From Bacilli bacterium (GTDB lineage Bacteria; Bacillota; Bacilli; Tumebacillales; JAQBPP01), in NCBI GenBank assembly GCA_028287455.1, contig JAQBPP010000127.1:1-5406 (forward strand): a stretch of 5,406 nt of DNA, read 5' to 3'. Shown here piece after piece: positions 1 to 5,406 of the stretch. The position numbers and the translations under genes were made by a program. The first letter of the stretch is position 1, and the number at the start of each line of letters is the position of its first letter. The notes under the pieces are model-generated. The model was not told the origin of the DNA, did no database searches, and saw only the letters and a program-made list of their open reading frames with translations.

Positions 1-1
1 G

Positions 2-265
2 TTATCTAAATCGTTAATGGTTACCTGTGGGATGTATAATGCCTCTGGCAAATTTGCTGCCTCAGTAGGAATACCCGCGAAAAGCGGGGTGTCTGGTGCC
101 ATTCTGGCATGTGCTTTGCCGAAGCGCACAAATGACGCATCTCCGTTTTCAGAGGGATGCGGAATTGGGGTATACGGGCCAGCCATCGATGATGTGGGGA
201 ATAGTAAAGCAGGAATTGCGCTCTTGGAGCAGATCGCCGGGGAGTGGGATTTGAGCATTTTTTGA
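2..265 (+). CDS. glsA: Glutaminase (GlsA family), C-terminal fragment, 5' end outside window
   Basis: Glutaminase hydrolyses L-glutamine to L-glutamate and ammonia in the cytoplasm. Only the last 87 codons are present. The frame is open from the left edge (position 2) and ends with TGA at 263-265, so the ATG at 17 is an internal Met and not the start. Recognisable family motifs, in order, are the TCGMY segment, the PAKSGVSG active-site segment (usually AKSGVGGG), GIGVYGPAIDD-GNS-AGI, and the usual end LSIF. These match the C-terminal third of serine-beta-lactamase-fold glutaminases, which are about 310 residues long. The segment between PAKSGV and GIGVYGP reads slightly longer than in many homologues, but the frame is clean. 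It converges on the minus-strand Rdx gene. Family assignment is confident; whether it is the GlsA1 or GlsA2 type cannot be decided. Confidence 0.9.
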   Translation, partial: LSKSLMVTCGMYNASGKFAASVGIPAKSGVSGAILACALPKRTNDASPFSEGCGIGVYGPAIDDVGNSKAGIALLEQIAGEWDLSIF

Positions 266-367
266 AAAGTGGACCGGGACACCGACAGCAGTCGATTTCC
301 CAGTCCTAGGAAAGGCGAAGAATGCAAGTTTTAGTAGTTTCAAGTGTTTATTTCTACGTGCGTAAAA

Positions 368-420
368 ACCCGACACTATCAAATCAGACTGTACAATACA
401 ATCCAATTCATAAGTCGGGT
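368..420 (-). terminator. Possible terminator of the Rdx gene, atypically long loop
   Basis: Seven-base arms ACCCGAC (368-374) and GTCGGGT (414-420) are perfectly complementary, with about 39 nt between them. Read on the minus strand, the second arm is followed directly by a run of T (GTCGGGTTTTT), as at an intrinsic terminator. It begins about 30 nt after the Rdx stop codon. The long loop is unusual and the stem is short, so this is a weak call. Nothing else was recognised between the end of glsA (265) and the end of the Rdx gene (450). Confidence 0.3.
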
Positions 421-449
421 GGCTGCAGCACACCTATTTAACGCATCAG

Positions 450-695
450 TCAGCTGGTTTTGCTTAGTAGAGACTGTTCGATTTCCTCAGTAGTCGGGAA
501 GCGGTTTTGCTCCTTATTGGAAAATACTAGCTGTTTGTTAATCGTCACCTCAAACAGACCGCCTGAAGAGGGAACGAGGGTCATTTCGCTAATGATATTG
601 TTATGTTTTTGCAACAGATCAACCGCCAGACCGGTGGCTTTTTCCAGGAAGCTGCCTCACGAAGTACAATACTTGATTTCAACATGCTGACTCAT
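450..695 (-). CDS. SelW/Rdx-family (SelT/SelW/SelH) selenoprotein with CxxU motif encoded by in-frame UGA
   Basis: This encodes a predicted 81-residue protein of the Rdx family (thioredoxin-like fold; thiol/selenol oxidoreductases of uncertain substrate). ATG is at 693-695, 7 nt from a strong AGGAGG. Codon 12 is TGA (657-659) and the frame then runs unbroken to TGA at 450-452. The family landmarks lie on both sides of the TGA. The start reads VEIKYCTS-[TGA]-G, where family members carry Cys-x-x-Cys or Cys-x-x-Sec near residue 9-12. After it come a helix with ATGLAVDLLQKH, the strand and turn LVPSSGGLFEVTIN, and the signature F-NKEQNRFPTTEEIEQ (homologues have W/F-S-K-E-GRFP). The length fits the family. 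All conserved sequence lies after the TGA and there is no good restart codon with an SD, so readthrough as selenocysteine is the simplest functional reading. The alternative is a Cys(TGC)-to-stop mutation, which is relevant because two neighbouring genes are decayed. The Rdx family call is near certain; selenocysteine is an inference supported by the downstream hairpin. Confidence 0.78.
615..647 (-). promoter_or_regulatory. Candidate bacterial SECIS hairpin downstream of the UGA
   Basis: Bacterial selenocysteine insertion uses a hairpin inside the coding region just after the UGA, bound by SelB. Here GCCA (638-635) can pair with UGGC (628-625), closing the loop CCGGUC. An alternative register pairs ACCG (635-632) with CGGU (625-622), closing GUCUGG, a loop that begins with G. 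Below the first stem, tandem A/G mismatches, two A-U pairs and a short G/C segment extend an imperfect helix to about 647/615. The apical loop starts 22 to 25 nt after the UGA. The apical GGUCU resembles the AGGUCU loop of the E. coli fdhF SECIS. The pairing was done by eye, and the two registers are mutually exclusive. Confidence 0.5.
657..659 (-). other. Putative selenocysteine (UGA) codon
   Basis: The TGA codon is at residue 12 of the Rdx protein, exactly at the second redox position of the C-x-x-C/U motif (Cys9-Thr10-Ser11-Sec12), followed by Gly as in other members. TGA is also the terminator of this gene and of glsA, and TGG encodes Trp elsewhere in the window, so a general UGA=Trp code is not indicated. 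Confidence 0.65.
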
Positions 696-702
696 TTTCT
701 TT

Positions 703-708
703 CCTCCT
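703..708 (-). promoter_or_regulatory. Ribosome binding site of the Rdx gene
   Basis: AGGAGG, a perfect match to the anti-Shine-Dalgarno, lies 7 nt before the ATG at 693-695. It fixes the start only 11 codons ahead of the in-frame TGA. This shows that translation begins upstream of the TGA and not at an internal codon. Confidence 0.8.
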
Positions 709-734
709 TAGAAGTTTTCGTTTCACCTATAGAA

Positions 735-749
735 TGGCTGATTCAGCCA
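735..749. repeat. Palindrome TGGCTGA-T-TCAGCCA upstream of the Rdx gene
   Basis: Perfect 7-base arms flank a single central base, 40 nt upstream of the Rdx start and about 64 bases past the end of the ALDH remnant. There is no T-run after it on the minus strand, so it is not a clear intrinsic terminator. The near-continuous symmetry suits a dimeric regulator's operator. No confident -35/-10 pair was found between 696 and 812, so the promoter of the Rdx gene is unassigned. Confidence 0.35.
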
Positions 750-812
750 GTGCTTATGCGACTCCGATTTACTTAGCTTTGCAGACAGAATTCTTCCAAG
801 CCCCGGACAGAA

Positions 813-1941
813 TTAAAGATTGAATACCACGATGCGTTCGTTAGTCATTTCTTCAATTGCGTAACGGGGGCCTTCTCTCCCCACGCCGCCAAACTCCAAT
901 TCCTGGGCTGCCCGCAGCGCCAATTGAATATCTGATGTGAACAGGCCTACTTGCAGTCCAAAACGAGTGTCATTTGCCATCCGGAACGCCTCGTTAATAT
1001 CTCCAAACGGAACAATCGCAATTACGGGCGCAAACACTTCTTCACCCACCACTCTCATTTCCGGTTTCACATCGACCAAAATCGTTGGATATAGAACCGC
1101 GTCTCGCCGCTGGCCGCCGCACACCACTCTGGCGCCAGCATTTTGCGCCTCCAAGATCCATTGTTCCGCCCGCTGCGCTTCTTTCAGCGAAATCATTGGT
1201 CCAATATCGGTATCCGGATCTGCGGGGTTGCCGACCTTGAGTGATTTGGTGACTGTGGCCGCTTTTTCCACAAACAAATCATAAATCTCTTGATGCACAT
1301 AGATCCGTTGAACGGATATACAGGCTTGGTCGGCATTTAAGAAACCGCGTGTTACACACAGCTCTACCGCCCGATCCAGATCCGCAACATCTTTGTGGAC
1401 AATATTAGGGGAGTTATTGCCTAACCCCAGGGTGATTTTGCGAATGCCAGTGGAGTTTTTAATCTGCTGCCCCACCTGGGGACTGCCAGTGAATGTATAC
1501 ATGGCAATCCGGTCGTCTTCGAGCAAATATTGCCCGGTTTCATGACCGAAACCGTTCACTACATTTAAGTACCCGTTGGGAAGTCCAGCCTCAGTCAGTA
1601 TGTCGGCCATCTTGCAGGAGGAGAGCGGCGTTTTCTCTGCGGGTTTTAATACAACGGCATTTCCGGCCGCCAGCGCAGGGGCTACTTTATGCGCGACCAG
1701 GTTGAACGGAAATTAAAGGGGGTGATCGCCGCTACAACACCCACAGGCACACGCACAGTGAACGCCATCTTTTGCTCACCGCCCAGTTGGCCGATCGGAA
1801 TCCCTCTACCGGCAATGCGTTTTGCCTCTTCAGCAGAAGCGATAAACGTTTGAATGCCTCGGTCAATCTCGCCGCGAGCATCTTTTAATGCTTTGCCCAC
1901 TTCCCGCACGATCGTCATTTGATTCCGGACAAACTAAAACC
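813..1941 (-). pseudogene. Aldehyde dehydrogenase (NAD(P)+-dependent, lactaldehyde/glyceraldehyde-3-P DH-like), decayed
   Basis: Aldehyde dehydrogenases oxidise aldehydes to acids with NAD(P)+. Family landmarks, read on the minus strand, are: ARGEIDRGIQTF, VPVGVVAAITPFNF, FNLVAHKVAPALAAGNAVVLKPAEKTP, TFTGSP, the LxLG-NSPNIV segment, QACISVQR with the catalytic Cys (codon 1320-1322), EEVFAPV, and GREGPRYAIEEMT near the end (TAA at 813-815). Several lesions break it. At about 1709-1712 one base is missing where TTC-CCG is expected, splitting the gene into two frames. The N-terminal part is absent: MTIVRE runs directly into VGKALKDARGE, about 20 residues short, and a SLSGIK-like stretch just upstream (1918-1935) is in another frame. 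Near 879-887 GGV is joined straight to GREG, losing about 20-25 residues that normally include the MPYGGVKESG segment. The catalytic base Glu of LELG is Gly (GGG, 1425-1427). The ATG at 1608-1610 is internal. It follows ymaF on the same strand. The true left limit of the remnant is uncertain. Confidence 0.88.
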
Positions 1942-1964
1942 GCTGGGCGAACTTACTGATGCTC

Positions 1965-2360
1965 TTATGCTGACTGCTCGCCGCTGGTTCGACCACTGTA
2001 ACTGTGTCTATGTGGAGTTCTTCCATTTATTGTGGATACTCCTTCAAACAGATGGATATGGCCGCCGCTCGGAACTGGAATTGCGGGTCCAGTGACTCCA
2101 CTGATGAAATGGGTGTGACCATCATTCAAAGTCGTTACTGTAGAATAGTGATGGGTGTGCTGCACGCGACTAGGTGCAGGACTCGTCATTCCAGCATAAT
2201 GATGGCGATGCCCTACGTCGAAAGAGGTTATGCCTGCAAAACCATGGGTATGAAGCTGTCTGCCATCCCATGTAATCAGGAAAATCTCATGTGCATGTGA
2301 ATCAGACTGGTACTCTCCTGAATCATATACTACACCAGAAACTCTTTCCCAATCTGCCAT
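1965..2360 (-). CDS. ymaF: YmaF-family His-rich repeat protein
   Basis: A 131-residue protein resembling the YmaF family of Bacilli, whose biochemical function is not established. ATG at 2358-2360 is preceded at 9 nt by AGGAG (2370-2374), and the gene ends with TAA at 1965-1967. The sequence is built from seven H-x-H units starting at residues 22, 37, 51, 68, 82, 101 and 117, spaced 14-19 residues apart. Most are followed by an aromatic/Gly/Thr pattern such as HTHGFAGIT, HRHHYAGMT and HTHFISGVT. There is no signal peptide or membrane segment, so it is predicted cytoplasmic. The regular His pairs suggest a repeated beta structure with metal sites, which is an inference. It is divergent from a His-rich cation exporter gene 186 bp away, which fits a metal-related role but does not prove one. 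The gene appears intact. Confidence 0.82.
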   Translation of the reverse strand: MADWERVSGVVYDSGEYQSDSHAHEIFLITWDGRQLHTHGFAGITSFDVGHRHHYAGMTSPAPSRVQHTHHYSTVTTLNDGHTHFISGVTGPAIPVPSGGHIHLFEGVSTINGRTPHRHSYSGRTSGEQSA

Positions 2361-2455
2361 TTCGATTCACTCCTAATTGAATTGTTACAATCCAATAAAT
2401 TCACTGAGGAAAAGAATTGAAACCGTCATCTGTCCACACTAAAAAATCCTGCTTG

Positions 2456-2484
2456 TTTCAGCCGGACTTTTGGTCAATTATTAA
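2456..2484 (+). promoter_or_regulatory. Weak candidate promoter for the cation exporter gene
   Basis: TTTCAG (2456-2461) and TATTAA (2479-2484) are separated by 17 bases, a sigma-A-like spacing with imperfect hexamers. It lies 62 bases before the czcD-like ATG within the 186-bp divergent spacer. On the other strand a TTTCAA/TTTATT pair with 17-base spacing could serve ymaF, and is equally weak. Confidence 0.25.
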
Positions 2485-2491
2485 CTTACAC

Positions 2492-2512
2492 GATCCGCCA
2501 TCTTCACGGATC
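2492..2512. repeat. Inverted repeat GATCCG-N9-CGGATC, possible operator
   Basis: Six-base perfect arms are separated by nine bases, just downstream of the candidate -10 and 34 bases before the czcD-like start. The position suits a repressor site or a leader hairpin controlling the exporter. The arms do not match a metalloregulator operator I can name. Confidence 0.25.
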
Positions 2513-2546
2513 CAGATCTACAGATACAGGAGGGGAATCCACACCC

Positions 2547-3479
2547 ATGAGCACGCATAGTCATGACCATTCGGATGTGTTTCATTCTCATGCCCCTGCC
2601 ACGAAAATGAAACTGGCTTTTATCCTGACACTGCTCATCTTAATCGTGGAAGTCGGCGGTGGTTTTTTATCCCACAGTCTCGCACTGCTGTCAGACGCAG
2701 GACATGTGATAACCGATTTGGCTGCGATTGGACTTACCTGGTACTCCTTGGAACAATCTCACAGACCAATATCGGAAACGATGACCTACGGTTACCATCG
2801 ATCGGGTATTCTCGCTGCTCTTATTAACTCCGTAACGCTTATCGTGATCTCACTCATCATACTGGTAGTGGCATATCGACGTTTTCAAACACCAGAACCT
2901 GCCGGCGGGGTCTGGATGTTCGTCAGCCCTTTGATTGGACTCATTTTAAATCTGTATATGGGTTTAGGAATGCGCAACGACAACAATATCAACATCAAAA
3001 GCGCGGTTCTGCACATGCTTGGAGATGCTGCGGCATCTGCCGCCGTCATTGTAGGTGCCATTACGATCTATTTTACAGGGTGGTACATCGTTGACCCCAT
3101 TCTCAGCGTGTTGATTTCGTTGTTAATCTTGTTTGGTGCTGTTGGGATCGTAAGGCAAACGGTTAACATCCTGATGGAAGCGACGCCAAAAGGGATTGAA
3201 ATTCAGCAAGTGGCGGAGAAGATCCGCACGGTTCAAGGAGTTTTTGATGTTCACGATCTGCATGTTTGGAGCATTTCGAGCGGCAAGCATGCATTGTCCT
3301 GCCATATCGTGCTGGATGGTCAGTTGACGATTCATGACAGTCAGGCAGTATTGCGGGAGATTGAACATCAACTGAATCATTTAGGCATTGGTCACGTCAC
3401 CATTCAAACGGAGGACGCCGATCACCCGCATGAAAATTCAGTGCTGTGCAATCCGGGTGAAGAACATCACCACCATTAA
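2547..3479 (+). CDS. czcD: CzcD-type cation diffusion facilitator (Zn2+/Co2+/Cd2+ efflux)
   Basis: A 310-residue inner-membrane antiporter of the cation diffusion facilitator family, which exports divalent metals (typically zinc) in exchange for protons. ATG at 2547 follows AGGAGGGG (2528-2535) by 11 nt; TAA is at 3477-3479. Six membrane segments are seen at about 21-41, 44-68, 88-110, 122-141, 152-177 and 180-200. The transport-site residues are present: H53-xxx-D57 in segment II (SDAGHVITD) and H156-xxx-D160 in segment V (HMLGDAAAS), the His/Asp set associated with zinc-selective members. The cytoplasmic C-terminal domain (about 205-290) includes the VHDLHVWSIS motif. The N-terminus (HSHDHSDVFHSH) and C-terminus (EEHHHH) are His-rich, as in CzcD proteins. 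Length is normal and the gene is intact. It is transcribed away from the ymaF-like gene and ends at a strong terminator. Confidence 0.95.
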   Translation: MSTHSHDHSDVFHSHAPATKMKLAFILTLLILIVEVGGGFLSHSLALLSDAGHVITDLAAIGLTWYSLEQSHRPISETMTYGYHRSGILAALINSVTLIVISLIILVVAYRRFQTPEPAGGVWMFVSPLIGLILNLYMGLGMRNDNNINIKSAVLHMLGDAAASAAVIVGAITIYFTGWYIVDPILSVLISLLILFGAVGIVRQTVNILMEATPKGIEIQQVAEKIRTVQGVFDVHDLHVWSISSGKHALSCHIVLDGQLTIHDSQAVLREIEHQLNHLGIGHVTIQTEDADHPHENSVLCNPGEEHHHH

Positions 3480-3496
3480 CGTAAGCTATGCACAAA

Positions 3497-3530
3497 GTAA
3501 AAAGCACCTTGCCAGCAAGGTGCTTTTTAC
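3497..3530. terminator. Bidirectional intrinsic terminator
   Basis: GTAAAAAGCACCTTGC (3497-3512) and its exact reverse complement (3515-3530) are separated by two bases. The GC-rich core is flanked by A5 on one side and T5 on the other, so it can terminate transcription from both strands. It lies 17 bases after the czcD-like stop and 8 bases from the stop of the convergent lyase gene, which it also serves. Confidence 0.93.
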
Positions 3531-3538
3531 TGTAATTT

Positions 3539-5406
3539 TTACAAAATACTTTCTCCGTGTGCAGAATAAACCTGCACCCTGGACATACGGATTGCATTAC
3601 TGACTGAATTTTGATGTCCCACGATGCGCACATACCTGCCAGTGACTGGTTCCCACGCAAATCGCTCAGTCTCAGTTGCATGCGCGCTGCTTTCGCAGCT
3701 GGCCGCAGGAGTCCAATCCAATCCGTTGGCCGATACTTCCACGTCAAACGAATACTTGGCTGATTCCTCCTGCCCAAATGCAATCCCCACGCCGCTAACA
3801 GCATAATTGCTGCCTAAGTCATAGCGAATCCACTGTCCATCGCCAAACGCCGCCCACAACAAGCCCGCGTCATCATTTAGCGTATTCGCTGGAATCTTCC
3901 CATGCGTGCGCCCTTGTGGCGGAATGGTCATGTATTTTTCGAAACTGCTTGCGACTGCTTTGAACAGATCGAATGTCTCGTTGATAACCATCTTGTCTGT
4001 AAATGAGGCAGTATCTGCAGCATCATCAGTTAGAATCAATAGACCGCGCTCATCCTGCAGCAAGCTTTTTCCAAAGAGGGCAGCGAATTCTGCTGCCGGC
4101 AGGTACAAACTGCCGTGAACAGTCTGTGGTTGACAACTGAAGGTCTCTGCGTGTGCTGATTGAACTACCCTGCAGCCCTCAGGGCTGATGGTCACTTCCG
4201 TTTGGTCTTGCACCACTCGAATTTCTACCTCCGAAGTACCGGTCGTTACCTTCAGCCCCAGCTTTTCTGCTGTGGCACGAACAGGGAGCAGCAGCGTTCC
4301 GCTTTGATCAAGCGGACAAACGTCTCGTTTTTGCACATCCAACTTGGTTCTCATGTTCTGTACAAACACATCGCTGCTGCCTGCACAGAACACCCATACA
4401 TTGCCATTTGCTTCCCATGGCACGGCTTCTACTGCAGCAAACTGATCGCGCGGTTGGAAGAGAGGCTCCCCTTCCTGCCGCATCTGCTTCACCCATTCCG
4501 GACCTGCATGCTCTGCCATTAAAGGGCAGGCAGAAGGCAGTTTCAACTCTGGCTCCTGTTCCAGGTAAACGATTCCCGCCGGCAAAGAAGCCTCTTTCGT
4601 TTGGGTAAACACCTGATTGTTGTCAAATCGGTTAGCAGAAAACACAATGTCCATCACCGCAGGATCCTGCTCCACGATTTTTATCACTGTGCCGTGGTTT
4701 TTCACGACAACATTGTCTGACAGCTCATTGTCCTCCGGCAGCAAAATCCGTTGTTTCGAAGGCCAACTCGACTTATATCCAATCCCAATATCAAGATCAA
4801 TGCCCTCATTATGAACCATGAAGTTCCCTGTGATCGTATTATGCATAGACGCATTGTACATAGGCACGCGTCCAAGCGGCGTGCCTTCTCTCAGCACTGG
4901 CTGCCATTGGTCAGTCAGCGCCATATCGATATACTCACCTGACATTATACTGATCGCAAAACCCTGCAGTCCGGACAGGTAATTGCCCGAAACGACATTA
5001 TCTTCGCCTGTAATTCGAATTCCTTTCGTTCCGCCTACGTTGCCGCCGATAAAAGAATTGCCCTCGACCACTGTATTGTGGCCGCTGCGAATGACCAACC
5101 CACCGATCGAATCTTTAAACGTATTGTTACGAACAATGTCGTGGTTGGATTTTAACGAGATGATTTCTTCACATTCCCCGTCGGCACGCTCAAAGAGATT
5201 CTCCTCAATCACGACATGCTCTCCGCCTGCGATGCCCGGTTCCCCGTCGCTGCCAATGCCCATCACCTGAATAATCTCCAGACCATTAATGCCATACGCC
5301 GGGATGTCTACAAAGTAGTTGTGATCGATTTGGTCCCTCTGCCTGCGAACTCCAGTTGGATGTCGTTCCAGATCCCATTTTGAAGCGTAATGATGTCGCC
5401 TGGCTC
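3539..5406 (-). pseudogene. Polysaccharide lyase family 6-like beta-helix protein with CuAO-N-like and F5/8 C (discoidin) modules; internal deletion, 5' end outside window
   Basis: PL6 enzymes (chondroitinase B and alginate lyases) cleave uronic-acid polysaccharides with a right-handed beta-helix. The main frame runs from the window edge to TAA at 3539-3541. Counting from a GTG at 5264-5266 (probably internal), the layout is: beta-helix about 1-230, with NLFERADGE, EIISLKS (K39, codon 5150-5152) and VIRSG (R60, codon 5087-5089). This Lys and Arg are 21 residues apart, as in the catalytic pair of chondroitinase B. Next is a module resembling the copper amine oxidase N-terminal (stalk) domain at about 290-413, with LLLPVRATAEKLGLKV. 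Last is an F5/8 type C domain at about 465-568 (DGQWIRYDLG, VSANGLDW, GRYVRIVG), which would bind carbohydrate. In the first 75 bases from the right edge, a different frame gives the PL6 N-terminal motif PGDIITLQNGIWND up to GRGT (about 5332). The main frame then resumes at once with IDHNYF. More than 100 residues normally separate these motifs, so a large out-of-frame deletion lies at about 5325-5337. Enzyme function is therefore probably lost. Confidence 0.83.

Noticed and set aside
149..433. Minus-strand open frame of 94 codons
   Set aside because: Half of it is antisense to the glutaminase C-terminus. The rest resembles nothing I recognise, and it lacks a good ribosome binding site.
657..659. 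UGA read as tryptophan (alternative genetic code)
   Set aside because: TGA serves as the terminal stop of glsA and of the Rdx gene, Trp is encoded by TGG elsewhere, and Trp at a redox Cys/Sec position makes no sense for the family.
460..690. Plus-strand open frame of 76 codons
   Set aside because: It lies antisense to the Rdx gene, has no family resemblance, and is open only because of the conserved gene on the other strand.
937..1284. Plus-strand open frame of 115 codons
   Set aside because: It is the antisense shadow of the ALDH catalytic region. The minus-strand translation matches the family clearly.
1608..1610. ATG as the true start of a short 265-residue ALDH
   Set aside because: The codons upstream in the same frame continue the ALDH family sequence (KPAEKTPLSS) up to the frameshift near 1710, so this Met is internal.
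2004..2300. Plus-strand open frame of 98 codons opposite ymaF
   Set aside because: It is a shadow frame. The minus strand has the SD, the start codon and the regular H-x-H repeats of YmaF.
1965..2360. DNA-level tandem repeat or CRISPR-like array
   Set aside because: The periodicity is at the protein level (H-x-H every 14-19 residues) with varied codons and spacing; there are no identical DNA repeats.
5264..5266. GTG as a genuine start of the 575-residue lyase-like protein
   Set aside because: The frame stays open to the window edge, the upstream codons encode the family motif IDHNYF, and starting here would drop most of the beta-helix.

Overview
The window looks like a chromosomal stretch from a moderate-GC, Gram-positive Bacillales-type bacterium (Paenibacillaceae/Alicyclobacillaceae-like). 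The evidence is a YmaF-family protein, strong AGGAGG-type ribosome binding sites, a CzcD-type exporter, and a polysaccharide lyase joined to copper-amine-oxidase-N and F5/8 C modules. The exact genus cannot be read from the sequence.

Layout, left to right. (1) The 3' end of a glutaminase gene (glsA, + strand, cut by the window edge). (2) On the minus strand, a small gene at 450-695 encoding a SelW/Rdx-family thioredoxin-fold protein. Its CxxC-type motif is Cys-Thr-Ser-UGA, so it is most likely a selenoprotein; a short hairpin with a GGUCU apical sequence lies about 22-25 nt after the UGA. An annotation that treats TGA only as stop would miss the gene. (3) A decayed aldehyde dehydrogenase gene (minus, 813 to about 1941) with frameshifts, in-frame deletions, loss of its N-terminus and Glu-to-Gly at the catalytic base. 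(4) An intact ymaF-like gene (minus, 1965-2360) encoding seven spaced His-x-His repeats. (5) Divergently, an intact czcD-like zinc/cation exporter (plus, 2547-3479). (6) A perfect 16-bp-arm bidirectional terminator at 3497-3530. (7) On the minus strand, running off the right edge, a polysaccharide lyase family 6 gene with a CuAO-N-like and a discoidin module. Its N-terminal lyase part has an internal out-of-frame deletion, so it is a probable pseudogene.

How the genes work together: ymaF-like and czcD-like form a divergent pair of His-rich, probably metal-related genes. The Rdx gene is a free-standing redox gene whose expression would need the cell's selenocysteine machinery, which is not in the window. 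Two catabolic genes (ALDH and PL6) are broken, while the small redox and metal genes are not. That contrast is the main caution for the selenoprotein call, because the UGA could in principle be one more lesion. Three points argue for selenocysteine: its exact position at the second redox residue, the otherwise flawless reading frame, and the downstream hairpin.
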